Assembly: GCA_964019425.1 (NCBI GenBank)
Contig: OZ025798.1
Location: forward strand, 434,001-498,000
Length of the DNA stretch: 64,000 nucleotides
Direction of reading: 5' to 3'
Source: Flectonema sp. DT1601
Taxonomy: Eukaryota; Euglenozoa; Diplonemea; Diplonemida; Diplonemidae
Both the position numbers and the translations under genes were made by a program. The first letter of the stretch is position 1; the number at the start of each line of letters is the position of its first letter. Below, piece after piece: positions 21,008-33,312 of the stretch. The notes beneath the pieces are model-generated. The model saw only the letters and a list, made by a program, of their open reading frames with translations, was not told where the DNA came from and ran no database searches.

Positions 21008-22335
21008 TGTTTGTTTCACAAAGAAATTCCTGGTTTTTATTTATTTATTTTTTAAATATGTTACTGCAGTATTTTTAACACAAAATTGATTCCAAACAGT
21101 TCCCAGAAAGGAATCATTTCAACCACCTGTACTGTGTGAAAAAGACATAACTACAGCATCCACCACAAAATTACTATAAAGCTGCTACAACGAAACGAAT
21201 AGGTGATGGGGGTACTGAGAAAAACACAAAGCGAGCAACAAAACTGATCTAGGGGAGCCAACAACTGAATTGGGGGATGCGCCACTACAGGAAAATAGTC
21301 AGACAGCCTGGCGGTTGAGCATCATGAAGTACAACTGCCTGGGTTATACCTTAAATATTGATTGCTTGAGGGCGGAGGATAATCTCCCACACAGATCCCT
21401 AAAAAAAGAAACTTCTCTGACGAGTTGCACAACCCTTCTGATCTGTACTTTTTGTGTATTTCACGAAGCCAGAGAACTAAATATATTATTTTTTTTTTTT
21501 CCATTATATCGCCCGCCTTCTTAGTAGTAAATTAGAGTTCTTTTTTCTATTTTTTCTTACCGATACTAAGATTCTTATAGAATGGATTAAAGAGAGAGAA
21601 AAACAACAACAAAAAAAAAAAAAAAAGGAAACGTTGCCAACAATAATTTTTTTTTCTTATTAGATCAAAGCGAAGACGGAAAAAAATATCCATCAAATCA
21701 AATAAAAAAAATATTCTCACCTGTGAACGAACACAAATGTGAATCCAGCAACAAAAAGTAACTAGACAGCAAGGATACCTTGACATAACGATTTCCACAC
21801 CTCTTTTAAAAGCGATCATTGCTGCACAGCCCTCCCAGACACACGTTATTATATCAGGCTTCTTTACACAGCTTTAAGCAAGAAGATGGGCAGCCTTCAC
21901 AGGCTGGATGTACAACACTTACAGCAGCAACATCGAACAAAACAAAAAAAAACTCTTTTTTTGTTTTTTTCAGATAAACACTAATAATACGCTACTTGTA
22001 TTCAGTCGGGGGGATAAAAGAAAGATAATTGATGCCGTTTTCAAAAAAAAAAAAAAAAAAAAAAAAAAAACGACAAATCTGGAGCCCGCGTGATACTATA
22101 ATCTGAATGAAGGGAAATCTTGAAGTGTGCCAGTTAAAAAAAGAAAAAAGAAATTTCAACTTTCCAAGACTTTGGTTCCCCCGTTCCAGATTTTTACAGG
22201 CTCATGAGTAGTAGACGTTACGACCCTTCTCAGGTGCAGATAATAACAAAAAAAACAAAACCGCGATCATAATGAATATTCAACATATCAGCAATTGAAT
22301 CTTACTGACAAAGGCTGGAGAAGAAGAGGGAGGGT

Positions 22336-22403
22336 GAAACTTTGACAATGTAAAAAACAGTAACAACTTTTAGGTATTAAAAAATAAAATAATTAATATC
22401 AAG
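22336..22403 (+). repeat. Dispersed direct repeat, copy 1
   Basis: About 65 bp starting GAAACTTTGACAATG, repeated at 24149-24210 with few differences (AACAGTAACAAC against AATAGTAACAAC). Confidence 0.7.
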
Positions 22404-24148
22404 GGGAGGGTGAGGGAAATGAAAACACCGCAACAGGAAAGAAAGTAAAAGAAGACAGAAAACAAAGATGGCTTTTTTTGAAGATTAACCCGCGATACAT
22501 TAATTATTTACTAATTGAGGTCAGTGAAGTGACCCATTTACTTTAATAACTAACATGGCAATTAGATTTAACTGAACGCTACCATAATTTTATTGATGGT
22601 GTACTCATCTTCGCTATTTTCCATCGAGAGCTACATTCAGCTCATAACTTTTTAAGAAAAAAGAAAGAAAAAAAAAGGGAAAAAAAACTCAATAGTCATT
22701 CCCAATTACAGATAAAAGCCACTGCATCCCAGAGGTACATAAATGACTACACTATTGGTTCAAGTACTATATCGCAAGGTCCTCCAAGAAAGAAAGTTAA
22801 GCCAAGTAATAGAAAACAAGGGGTGTCCATTTTGAGGGGTAGGATTCATCGAGGGGAGAGAAGATAGGACGGAGAGCAACACCACTTAAAACATGACTAA
22901 TCAGTCCATCGTATCTATAATGCAAGTCTTTTATTCGAACCACCATTCCTGGTAGTGAACCTGGGAAACTCGTCCAACAACCCGCTCAAATAACAAAAGA
23001 GAGTGAAAACAGAAACAACATCAAAAACATATGCAAGATTAGGGAAGATATCAAATAAAGCTTACACCAAGGAAACTAAATTAGTAAAAAAAATAAATCT
23101 GTAAAGTCGACTACGAAACATTGATAACGCAGTAAATGCAACAGTTTCAAGTCTTAACACAGAATTGTCGGAGAAAAAGTAAAAAAAAACTAACTGAACT
23201 GGTTGTTTTTATTTTATTTCATTTTTCTTTTAAGCTTAGTAATACCATGTGCTCAAAAACCGAAATCTAGTGAGACTAAATGAATCCCCAGGAGACGTGC
23301 TTGACAACTTTCTTTTTCTCTCTTAAAACTACTAGTTGAGGACGGGAGGACAGAAAACAAAAAAAAAAAGAAAAACAAAAAAACGCAAATTAATATATCA
23401 CTTGACTGTGGGTGTTTGCAGTAAGCTTTGAATTTTGCTCGTAAGGTCCTTTCAAAAGCCACACAGAAATATGATGCGCTGGTCCACTGAATAAGGAGTG
23501 CGCTGCCGACTTGGGAATAGCCGAGGGCATTGTAAGAAGTTGTCGATGAATGAAAAATAAAAAAAAAGAGAGGGGGGTGTCAAATGATGTAAAATTGGGT
23601 CACACACTTTAGCTTTTTTTGTTTTTCTTTTTTTTCCCCCCCTCTCATTGAAAAGACGATAAGAAAACATCAGTCTTCAGGTACAACAAGTGGTCAGAGC
23701 AATGAAAAAAACACAATGCCGAACCAGCTTATCGCAACCTACTATTTTTTTTCTTTTTTTCTCCCGCTCCGGTTTAATTCGGAGAAGTAGAATGACATAG
23801 CAAACGAATAGAATATTACTAAACAGTACGCACAAGGTACAGGCTTATAAACCTCAATGCCTAAGAAGACAATATAACCAAGCCACTACATATAAAAAGG
23901 AAAGAAAAGAAAAGAAAAACAAAATAGCTGAAAAAAAGAAGCAAGTAAAGTACAACCTCTTTTCTTTGGCTTTTCACTGACATCAAGAGGAAAGCCCTAA
24001 CTTACCCACAGGCACGGCTGACCCTGGATGCTTGATGTGTGTAGCAACAATATTTATAAAAAAATGAATAAGAAAAAAGAAAGGAAATTAGCAGCACAGG
24101 AGAAAATAGTTTGAATCTCAACATGCTACATCGGGGCGGGGTATGTGC

Positions 24149-24210
24149 GAAACTTTGACAATGTAAAAAATAGTAACAACTTTAGGTATCAATACAAAAT
24201 TAATGTCAAG
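24149..24210 (+). repeat. Dispersed direct repeat, copy 2
   Basis: Second copy of the 22336-22403 segment, same orientation, about 1.8 kb away. Flanks do not match. Confidence 0.7.
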
Positions 24211-24668
24211 TACTTGACTGCATCAGTCAACAATTGTCAAATAACCACATGGACGGACCCAACTCCCGTGAAATACCAGGATAACATCGCTATTCAGTAT
24301 GTAGGGATGTAAGTTCACCATTCCTCGTTTTTACGTTATAACACCGTGAACGGTGGAAGTCATCTTCGTACCCCCCCCCATGATTAGTTTTTTTAAAACA
24401 GCAACAAAAAAAAAAAAAAAAAAAAAAAAAATTCTCTCTCTGAAACTGGTTAAGCAAGAATTCCGTCCGAGCGCGAAAATCAACCAGTTGGCACCTCACT
24501 AAATGATCACACTTTATTTTGCAACCGGAAAAAACAAAAAATACCATCAAAAATAAACAACGGGAGGGGCCTTTATGTGAATAGTATCTTGTTAAATAAA
24601 ATAATATAATAAAGACAGTTGTGGTTGTTGTTATTTTTTGCTTCTTGTTTGAAATGGAAATAAACAAA

Positions 24669-24694
24669 AAAATAAATAAATAAATAAATAAAAA
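24669..24694. repeat. AAAT microsatellite
   Basis: Five to six tandem AAAT units. Confidence 0.8.
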
Positions 24695-25474
24695 TATTAT
24701 AAACTAAATACGCAACAAAACAATGGAAAGAATAATTTCAAAAATAAGGGACACAACCCAATTACTTCATGATTTCCGAGTGTGGGCAAGTCCTTAACAA
24801 CAGCGTAAGACTGATACCAGTCTTACGCCAACACGAAGTGGTATTGCGGTTCGAACGGGGCAACGATCCGGATAGATCCAAGGCAGGAAATAAACCAGCT
24901 GGATTCTTGTCTCACCGGTAGGGTTACTTGGTAGGTACGTTTACGAAGTACTTTTTCAAAAAAAAAAAAAAAAAAAAACAACATTAATATAATAATATCA
25001 AACAAAAAGACCCAACAAATATTTTATAATTTATCCGAGAAGAAGAGAAAAAAAAAAATTTTTTTTTCAATAACTTAAAAAAGGTCATAATGTGTTATTG
25101 AAAAAACTTTTTTTTTTTTTCCAAATCAGTCACCACGTAAATGGCAACTGAAGTATTAGAATCACTGACGCCGATATGTAAAAAAAAACAAAAAAAAAAG
25201 CTGTCAGAGCTTCCAACGCTAGCATTAATAGTCACACAGCACGACTACACCAAGAATATGAAAAGAAGCCAAAGTCGCACTATTTTTTTTTTTTTTTTCA
25301 ATTTCATTACTATGGTTGGACAGATGGCGGAGGTACAATACTGACGCTTCGGGCACGAGGTGCAATGGTGCTTCCAATTTCAACATCGTACGATGCAAAT
25401 GTGTGAGCGCTGCCGCTAGCGCTGGCAGTCTTACCACTGTGGTTGCTACCTGCCTCAGACCCGAAGCCGAACCG

Positions 25475-28339
25475 TCAACCAGACGTTGATGTTGATTGAG
25501 AAATAATATCTGACCCCTGAGCAGGACTGGAATGCGTTTTATTACTAGGCCTTTCCTTTAGAGAATCTGATTTTATAATTGTTGATGCGCTATTAGCCGA
25601 TACTTCACTAGCACGTGCGAAACTAATAGGCTGCGACGATGAGAAACTTGACAACGACCCTTGGGTATTTCTGTGAGATCGTGTTAAGTTTCCTTTGCCG
25701 GTATATTTAGCACTGGAACGACGGACATTCTCTGGTATGATAACTGTACATCCTTTTGGACGAAATATTCGATAATAATCCTTTGGAGGTTTACCAGTGA
25801 GCAGTATAACCTCATCGAGATAACACTTTATACGAGATCCAACAATACGAGCTAGCGGGTCATCTTGAATTGCAAACATCGCGTCAACGACACTGACTAC
25901 AGATGGGATATTGTCACTGCGGCGGAGTAGTGACCATGCTTTCTCATAAGCGGTTTCCGTTTGTGTGTCAACCACATACATCCATTCACCAGCTGGGGCA
26001 TTATGAGCACCAAAGACATAGCTGCAAATTTGTTTCTTTGATCCTTCATTGTATCGGAGGATGTCAACTGGAACTGATTTATAAATTCCTTTCAACTCAT
26101 CAGCACATCTCTGATCTACTATAATGTCCATACCAGTCTCTCTTGATATGCAGAGCATAGCCTTTGAATACATTACTGCTCTACCAACAACAGCAGGAGT
26201 CTTTAGACCTGTGTTTCCGAGGTTACCAACAAAACCAGATCCGCTGGCAATTCCACAGCATAGAAATGTTTCTGGGAAGTTGAAGCCTTCTGATTGTCTG
26301 TTTTTAGCCGTGAAAATCCTATCGCGTACCTTTAATGCATAACCGGTTGCTTTGTTTGCAGCGTTAATGCAGCTTTGGAGTCCACCAAAATTAATATCAA
26401 CGCAGTCTCCTATAAATCTCTCAACGACTCCTCCATTAATTTTTGCATCAGCTACACAGCAGCCAATCCACTTGCTATGAAACTCTACTACCAAAGCAGG
26501 GTCTGGTAACTGTCTCATATATTCATCAAAGTCTTTGCAAGATAGACTGACGTGTGAAATTCCTTTTCTTCGTTGGAGATAAACTGAGAGGTTCGCACGT
26601 TTCTTTTGTGATGGGTCAGCAATATCTTCTGTTTTATACCTCTCGTTCTTAGAAAGACCGGTATTGGTCGGTGTTTTAACTTCTGTTGTTTGAGTTTTTA
26701 TGACAGCACCAACAGGGCTTTCATCTTTGTCGGACATTACCGGCGGGTAGTTTGGTGATACAGCTTCAAAGGTTGAGCTTTCACCAAGTAATGTTGATCT
26801 GTTGCTTTGCTCATTTGATACACTAAAAGAATCAGTACTCTGCACTGGTCTACTTCTGTGTGTACTTGACACAGCAGGAGGTAGACATTCATCACTTTCA
26901 GAGTCACTGCTACTTGATGATGGAATGTGATGATGCTCAGCTAGCATATCAATTTCTGATCCTCTTTCAACAACAGCCTGAGGCATGTATTGTTTGAATT
27001 CACTAACTGCTTCACACAGAGCTGAAAAACTTGCCTGCATTAACGCAATCTCTCTAAACCTACTTCTCGGAAGATCCCTAAAGCTACCTTCAAGACGAAG
27101 GTCAGTTACATGATCCATGTCAGAGCGTAATTTCAAAAGTGGTTTTGTGACATAGTTTGCACCAACAGCGCTAAACAGTGATACAATAATAGCAAAACTG
27201 ACTGTAATAGCAATAAGGATAGTAATCCAAGTAAGAGTTTCGTTTCGTGCACGGTCAGTAGATTTGTCGATTACTACGGTTGCGGTAGTCCTTGCTCCAG
27301 AAAATAATGACGACACGTGACTGCTATTCGATGATATCATAACACACCATCCAGTAGGTTCGTAGTTCGGTTTTGAAGGTTCTATTTTTGAACCATAAAC
27401 ATGAAACACTTCGCCATCTACTACGATGGATGTTTTGTTTTTATTACAAAGAGCACCTTGGAGTGTTTCAGTAGTCGTGACGTTAACAACCTGAGCTAGA
27501 ATTTTAGTAAATAACGGATCGTTCATTTCTCTATTAACAACTTTAATTACATCACCTTGTTCAGATATAATCGCCACGCGAACCAGATCCTCATCACTCA
27601 TACCCGCCGTGACACTACTGATATCAACAGATGCAGCTGAGAATGACGTAGCAAAGGCTGCATCAGGAGTCGTTCCAGTGTCACTAAACGTAACCGTTGT
27701 AGATAAGGTATGGGTATCATTCGCAGCTCTCTTCCAAACGGTTTTATTCACACTAGCAAGTCGACTTTCCATTGACAGCTGAGCGTATAACGGATACGTA
27801 CTGACAAATACAATATTTGTAACTCCATTTCTATTTTCATATAATAAGTCATCTTGTAGTGAGCCGTTGTTGAATAAACTAATTACTTCAGCATGTGCTT
27901 CATGTCTGAAGACAGCGTAAGAAACGTTAAAATCATACGACCACCATGCGTGAAGTAGTAGAGTTGGTTCATGACTAAATAATGTTTTTGATCTTTGATA
28001 GTCGCTTGAATAAGCACGCCAATCATTTCTGTATGATGTGGTGACCACAGCTGCCATGGTTGAGTAATGGAGAGAGGAGACGTCTTCAATCTGTGATTGA
28101 GTTTTTTCAGCTCCTCGATCAGCTACTTGTTGGTACTGTGTTTCCATACTGCTTTGAAGTAGCTGTTCCCCACTACCAAAGCATGATGTCACTATCTCTA
28201 ATTCGGCATCTTCCATTTCACTTCTAATCTCTCGAGAACTAAGAACGCTTACCAATATAGACACCGCAACAACCATCCAGATTGCTACAAGTGAAAACAG
28301 TATTACAGCACTTCTTAACGAGTACCTCATATTGTTCAT
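25475..28339 (-). CDS. Membrane receptor-type class III cyclase homology protein (sensor-HAMP-cyclase domain)
   Basis: Single exon of 954 residues, start MNNMRYSLRS at 28339, 27 nt after an acceptor-like CTCACAG. Order: membrane segment about 8-32; extracellular Cache-like sensor of about 330 residues; second membrane segment about 368-391 (ITILIAITVSFAIIVS); HAMP-like linker with TKPLLKLRSDMD; Ser-rich stretch about 465-580; class III cyclase homology domain about 593-746. The cyclase domain keeps the GDCVDINFGG strand and GIASGSGFVGNLGN, but the first metal Asp position (usually FxDIxxFT) reads SCKDFDEY, and the VNxAARL motif that supplies the transition-state Asn and Arg reads AVMYSKAML. 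Catalysis therefore looks impaired; it may act as a receptor partner or heterodimer subunit. The C-terminal about 100 residues are Ser/Thr-rich and likely disordered. Confidence 0.88.
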   Translation of the reverse strand: MNNMRYSLRSAVILFSLVAIWMVVAVSILVSVLSSREIRSEMEDAELEIVTSCFGSGEQLLQSSMETQYQQVADRGAEKTQSQIEDVSSLHYSTMAAVVTTSYRNDWRAYSSDYQRSKTLFSHEPTLLLHAWWSYDFNVSYAVFRHEAHAEVISLFNNGSLQDDLLYENRNGVTNIVFVSTYPLYAQLSMESRLASVNKTVWKRAANDTHTLSTTVTFSDTGTTPDAAFATSFSAASVDISSVTAGMSDEDLVRVAIISEQGDVIKVVNREMNDPLFTKILAQVVNVTTTETLQGALCNKNKTSIVVDGEVFHVYGSKIEPSKPNYEPTGWCVMISSNSSHVSSLFSGARTTATVVIDKSTDRARNETLTWITILIAITVSFAIIVSLFSAVGANYVTKPLLKLRSDMDHVTDLRLEGSFRDLPRSRFREIALMQASFSALCEAVSEFKQYMPQAVVERGSEIDMLAEHHHIPSSSSSDSESDECLPPAVSSTHRSRPVQSTDSFSVSNEQSNRSTLLGESSTFEAVSPNYPPVMSDKDESPVGAVIKTQTTEVKTPTNTGLSKNERYKTEDIADPSQKKRANLSVYLQRRKGISHVSLSCKDFDEYMRQLPDPALVVEFHSKWIGCCVADAKINGGVVERFIGDCVDINFGGLQSCINAANKATGYALKVRDRIFTAKNRQSEGFNFPETFLCCGIASGSGFVGNLGNTGLKTPAVVGRAVMYSKAMLCISRETGMDIIVDQRCADELKGIYKSVPVDILRYNEGSKKQICSYVFGAHNAPAGEWMYVVDTQTETAYEKAWSLLRRSDNIPSVVSVVDAMFAIQDDPLARIVGSRIKCYLDEVILLTGKPPKDYYRIFRPKGCTVIIPENVRRSSAKYTGKGNLTRSHRNTQGSLSSFSSSQPISFARASEVSANSASTIIKSDSLKERPSNKTHSSPAQGSDIISQSTSTSG

Positions 28340-28790
28340 AGTTAAGTCTTTTAGCAATCCAACCTTCTGTGAGATAAAATAATACAAGTTCACAACACTT
28401 AATATAACAAACTATTAAACTACCTGTCGTCAAGGTCATAGGTAAAGAACTGTAAAGGAATATAATATGAAATAAAATGTTCATTTGATCTCCTTGTTGA
28501 GTCAAACTTTTATTTTGGTTTGAACGATCGATGTAAAAAGAAAAAAACACACGTGTAAGAATAAGAGAAAGGAAAAAAAAAGAAAAAAAAGAAGGAATAT
28601 ACGCAGCACTCTTGTTATCGCGAAAATGAAACAATCCTTAAGAAAAACATGGGAAATGGGGACACCAGGAGGGTGAAAACGTCATAAGCTGTGCCGACAG
28701 CATGTCGAAATATTTTTATATCATTGTTTTCTCCGTTAGTTACAAGGAGAGAGGGAGAGAGGGAGAGGAGGGGATTATGGAACGTGAATC
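28340..28790. other. Spacer between sedolisin and cyclase genes
   Basis: About 450 bp holding the cyclase 5' leader, with a pyrimidine-poor acceptor-like CTCACAG 27 nt before its ATG, and a GA-rich microsatellite in the presumed 3' UTR of the sedolisin gene. No gene is seen. Confidence 0.5.
28745..28773. repeat. GAGAGG-rich microsatellite
   Basis: Imperfect GAGAGGGA units just downstream of the sedolisin stop at 28791. Confidence 0.75.
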
Positions 28791-30732
28791 TCATAGAGAC
28801 ATCAACTGCTTTAGAAGAGTTGGGAAATTTGGTGTTCCCAAACCAGTAGTTGGATCCCATCCAGCTGTTGCAGACCAACGCTGTTCACCACATCCCATGG
28901 TAGAACCTGAAGTAACATCGTGGAATGAAGAAGCATCCTTACCATAAGCAGCGTACAAAGCTGGTGACAAAAATCCGAGTGGCGGCTTTGAAGCAGCAAC
29001 TCTAGCATCGTTAATAAGCCCCATTACTCCAGCAAAGATTGGTGACGCACATGACGTTCCCTCGACTGGTAGCCCACAAAAACCATCAGTACAGATCTCA
29101 ACAGCTCCACAGGCAGAAACATCCGGGTAGGCACGTCCTGTTTGTTATATTTATAACTTATGAAATAGAATGAGAATACAGAAGTAAACATGAATAATAA
29201 TTAACAAACCAGCTCTGTTGAAGTAGCTCGCCTTTGGAAGGGTCGCAGTCTTGAGGTACTTTTCAACGGCATCCTTCTGCCATGCAGTCTGGTTGTACAT
29301 GTTGGAGAATCCACCCGAACTGAATGAAGCAACACCAGCACCGGATTGGCAAGTAGCGGTTCCTCCTACAGATGTGATGTGAGGAAGTGCGGCTGGGAAG
29401 TTGGCAACGAATTTATCATCCTTGCAGCCAGCACCGTTGTCTCCCGAAGCAGACATGACGGTGATACCACGGGCACCAATCTTCTGTAATTCAACATCAG
29501 ATCTGTTGGTGTTTTTATTGCTTTAGACTGACGTTGTTATTAGGACAAAAAGTCACATAAATAAATACCTATCGGTGTAGCTCTGAGTAAGAGTGTCCTC
29601 ACCCTCGCCGTATGAAATCGAGAACAGGGTTGGAACAGCCTTTGCCGATGAAACGTTGGCGAAGAATTCCATCCATGGTTCTTCATTGTTAACTTTGTTC
29701 TTGTTGGTGTTGGACCAAACCCAGGTGTTGACACCGGCACCCATTCCTGTTTGTTGTTTGATGTATTGTGAGATTCACTTAAAGACAATTATCATATTAA
29801 TAACAATCAGTTATTCATACCAACGATGTACTGAGCGTCAAGCTCAGCTTCAGTACCAGTACCAGACTTCCATGGACCAACCTTTTTAACAATAGTCTGT
29901 CCCTCCTGTTCTGAACAGTATTTCTTCTCAAATGCCTGAAGATCACTTGGGCTGTACCATTGCTCAAGGAACTGAGTGAAACAGACGCTGGTCTTACCTG
30001 TTTGTTGTTTTATTCGATGGTTGTACTACAAGATTTAGTTTCCTTAAATACTAAATACTAAACAAACATACCAGATGACTTAGCTCCTCCAGTTCCATAC
30101 GAAGCACGAAGGGTCGCAATGTCACCCGAGTCTCCCTTCACTCCTTCCTTTACGTCTGAAAGGATTGGGAAATGAACAAGTCCGCTGACAACATCGATAT
30201 CATTCTGGATGGAGTCTGGGACGTGGTACTGTTTTTGTTTAGTGAATAATAATACTACTGCCTACTAATAACTACCTCTCATATAACATACCTGAGGAGA
30301 ACACGCTCTTGTAATGTTAACGGATGCACTAACGTGAGAGTACTCACAGAACTGAGTTTTGAACAACTCGGTAGCAACACCAGCGTTTGTTGACAATCTG
30401 ATGAAGTCACCAGATGGAAGTACTTCAACATTTGATGAAGGACCTTCTAAAGAAGAGACAATGTTGTTAATTCTTGAAGATGGAGGTGCCATCTTCGAGT
30501 TAAGCTCTTCTAAGGTGACGTATGACCCGTACTTAGCGTGGAATGGGTTGCTAACTTCAGTCACTGTATTCAACAACCACTTCTTTGCTTCATCAGTGTG
30601 CTTAACTGCGACTAGGAAGTCTAACTCCTCACCAGCAGAAACAATTCTCTTTGGAACCCAATCAGATGGTAATGTCACCTTCTCGTGAACTCCACTGAGA
30701 GCACATCCAGCAAGCGCTGCCAATGACAACAT
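28791..30732 (-). CDS. Secreted sedolisin-family serine-carboxyl peptidase (S53, tripeptidyl-peptidase-like)
   Basis: Six exons join in phase: 30732-30292, 30228-30072, 29997-29821, 29746-29569, 29502-29210 and 29137-28791, encoding 530 residues. Introns are 63-74 bp. A hydrophobic leader (MLSLAALAGCALSG) suggests secretion or lysosomal targeting; an in-frame ATG at 30780 would give a longer leader, but 30732 is 12 nt after an acceptor-like ACCAACAG. Residues about 20-150 are the pro-kumamolisin-type propeptide. The catalytic Glu and Asp lie in EAELDAQYIVG, the oxyanion Asp in MSASGDNGAG, and the nucleophile Ser in EGTSCASPIFAG. The C-terminal calcium-site region has FHDVTSG and GWDPTTGLGTPNF. 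All key residues are present, so it should be an active acid endo- or tripeptidyl peptidase after autoprocessing. Confidence 0.95.
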
Positions 30733-31351
30733 CGTTATAAATAGCTGTTGGTAGATAACTTTATATAATAATTCTAACATCAGTACTATTGTAATGTATT
30801 ATTGGACACAAAAGATTTTCAAACGAAGGTACAAACAACAGGATTATTTTCTCTTGTTCTTTTTTTTTTTTTTTTTTTACAAAGAATCCCACGAACTGGC
30901 ATAGGAAGGGGGAGAGAAATGCAAGCATTAAATACAATTATTATTATTTTTCCCTCTTTTTTTTTTTTGTTTTTTTGTACCGACGTAGTCGGAGAAGAAA
31001 CTACCCAGTTTGAAAGCCGATACGCTTCATAGTCACTATTTATCTCCCCCTTGTGACAAGATTCTGTTAAGGCTAATCTGAATGGTTTTTTTTCTTCTTC
31101 CACATCAAAGATGGCAGCAACCACCACCGCGTACTATGACTCTTTGAGAAGCACAAAAAAAAAAAAAAAAAAAAACCAAAAAAAATAATAATAATGTCGA
31201 ATCACAACAAAGTAACGGAAAAAAACAAGTACACCGCTACTGCGACTAACAAAGCCATTCCAGCTAAGAATTGGCTCTTTACAGATTATAACATACACGT
31301 GGAAAAGAATTGGGAACAGGAAGGAGGGGAAAGGCTCTAACAAATAAGGAA
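30733..31351. other. Spacer between sedolisin and coiled-coil genes
   Basis: About 620 bp with T-runs at 30861-30878 and 30958-30968 and an A-run at 31156-31174; presumably the 3' UTR of the coiled-coil gene and the short 5' leader of the sedolisin gene. No gene is seen. Confidence 0.5.
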
Positions 31352-33054
31352 TCAAGGTCGACTCGTACCTGCACTATGTGATCGTCGAGAAGCAAGACGA
31401 GGTGACGTTGCGGATAGTCTTGGCGTACCAGGACCGCCTCGAATCATTTCAAGACGTTGACGACGGTCATGCGCAGCTCTCCATTTGACGTCCTCAACAT
31501 CTCTGTTTGAGTTCGTTAAAAGTGATTTTAGATTTAATGAAAGACTTGTAAGGTACAAAATATTCACATACTCCATCTTATCAAGCTTGTCCTGTAACTG
31601 TTTTTGTTTCAATTCAAGGTTGTAGGCTTCGATACGCTTTTGTCTTTCTACTGCTTCTTTCACGTCAATGGCTTTTAATCTTTTTTCGTTTACCTCCCAG
31701 GCTCTCTGTTGTCTCTGTATTTCAACAGTTTGAGCTTGTTTAGATTCTTTTTCTAGAAGACGGGCACGTGCTATTTCTTTTTTAGCATCGGCTATTTGGC
31801 GAGAACGTGATTTAACATCATCGATACGCTGTGCCTTTTGTGTATGTTTTTCCTGTTTGTGTGTGTGTTTTTTTTTTTGTTTTTTTTTTCCGTGGGGGAT
31901 GGTGCTCTCACATATGAAAAAACATACCTTCATATGCAAATGCTTGTCTTCAACCATAAGCATGTGCTCGTCTAGTTTTTGCTGTGCCATCATTTCTTGA
32001 GCTTCACCGTAGAGCCTGCGCTTCTCAAGTTCTTCTTGAAGTTTTGAGGTGCGATTTTGTTCAAGTCTTTGCTTTCGCTGTTGTTGTTATTATTTTGATG
32101 ATTATTAAAAAAAAAAAGTACCACAATATTTTTATACAACAGTAAGCAATAGCATACCTCAGCAGTGGCTTGTGCCGCAGCCTGCTTTTCAAGTCTCTCT
32201 CGTTCGAATTCAACTTGGCGACTGTGTTTGGAGCTCAAACGGGTTTCAAATTGAAGACGACGGTCTCGCTCAAGTTCTGCTCGGCGCTTCTTAGCTTCTT
32301 CAGTGCGCTTCTGCTGAATGTCTCGTTTTTGATCCCTGCACATGTCGAGGGATTGTCTTTGGTGGTCGAGCTGTTTTTGGCTGATTTGATCTTTGTGTTG
32401 AAGGAAAGAACGCTTGTCTTCTAGCAACCCATCATGCATATTTCTTGATTCTAACGCCTTGAGTCTACGAGCTTGTTTCTTTTCGGCATTAACAAGGAGA
32501 TGGTTGTTTCTGGATTCTTCTCGCTCCATAACGGCGCCTTGAAAACGTCGTTCGTCCATTTCTAACTTCATCGCTCGCATGTCTTGTTCTTCTTCTCGTT
32601 GTCTGCGGACGGCTTCCGCACGTTGGCTGCGCTGTTCTTCGCGTTGAACTTTTTCATCAAACTTACGCTGCTCTAATTCGAGAATTTCTTCTGACGTCGA
32701 ATGGGCTGCGTGTGACATTCGAGACACACTACCTATGTGATGATCAGGTGTTACATTAGCGGGCATGCTTAAAATTAGCTGACTACGTCTCTCAATTAGG
32801 AAGTTAAGTTTTTCCATTCTGCGTGTGCAGAAATGACGATACTTTCTCTCTACAATTTCTAAAGGCTCATCTCTAAATTCAGCAAAGCTTCCCTGAGGCC
32901 TGGGGTACAACTCTCTTGGTAGTATTCCATGCATCTTACAAACCTCCTTTGATCTCGGACTCGACAGTGTGATTTGCATATTCTCATCAGCTGTCACCAG
33001 ATCCTCAAGCGTTATTAACCTCGAAGGTGTTGCCGGAAGAGGAGACTGCATCAT
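31352..33054 (-). CDS. Flagellar/basal-body-type coiled-coil protein
   Basis: Four exons in phase: 33054-32158, 32077-31928, 31852-31572 and 31502-31352, encoding 492 residues. Introns are 80, 75 and 69 bp with donor GTATG and acceptors AACAACAACAG, ACACACAAACAG and AACTCAAACAG. Residues about 40-95 hold a compact helical module, VCKMHGILPRELYPRP and IVERKYRHFCTRRMEKL, of the kind found at the N-terminus of many protist proteins with long Arg/Glu coiled coils, which I associate with flagella or basal bodies. The rest (about 125-450) is continuous coiled coil rich in Q, R, E and K; the C-terminus is a basic Ser/Pro/Arg tail (SATSPRLASRRSHSAG), a possible microtubule-binding or phosphorylation region. 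The cellular role is inferred; the exact family name is not recognised. Confidence 0.9.
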
Positions 33055-33312
33055 TTCGCTGCTGTTGTGAACAACTGTAAAAAAGTAAAAAAAAGTAAAT
33101 ACCTATAACAAACAACAGTTCTTCAATTTAAAAGGAAAATTAGACAAGTGGGAAGGGAGAGGGCTATGACACACATTGAATTCATTATCAATTACTATAA
33201 CTCTCAAAGAAAGTATAGATGTAGACAAAGATGCCACTAGAGTGGGGATAGAAAAAAGCATATCATGAGAAAGGCGTGTAAATGCAATCCACAGAAGTGG
33301 ATGAAAAAGTTA

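Larger units (their letters stand above)
21008..25474. other. Long A/T-rich intergenic stretch
   Basis: About 4.5 kb with many homopolymers (A-runs near 22044-22070, 24406-24430, 24959-24978; T-runs near 25110-25120 and 25282-25298), one dispersed direct repeat and an AAAT microsatellite. Open frames on both strands are short and low-complexity. The right end should contain the 3' UTR of the Cache-cyclase gene. No gene is supported. Confidence 0.55.

Noticed and set aside
24290-24667. Minus-strand open frame of 125 codons
   Set aside because: Long poly-Phe stretch from a T-run and no motif; consistent with chance.
30733-30780. Upstream in-frame ATG of the sedolisin gene
   Set aside because: Usable in principle, but the 30732 ATG follows an acceptor-like ACCAACAG and already gives a hydrophobic leader.
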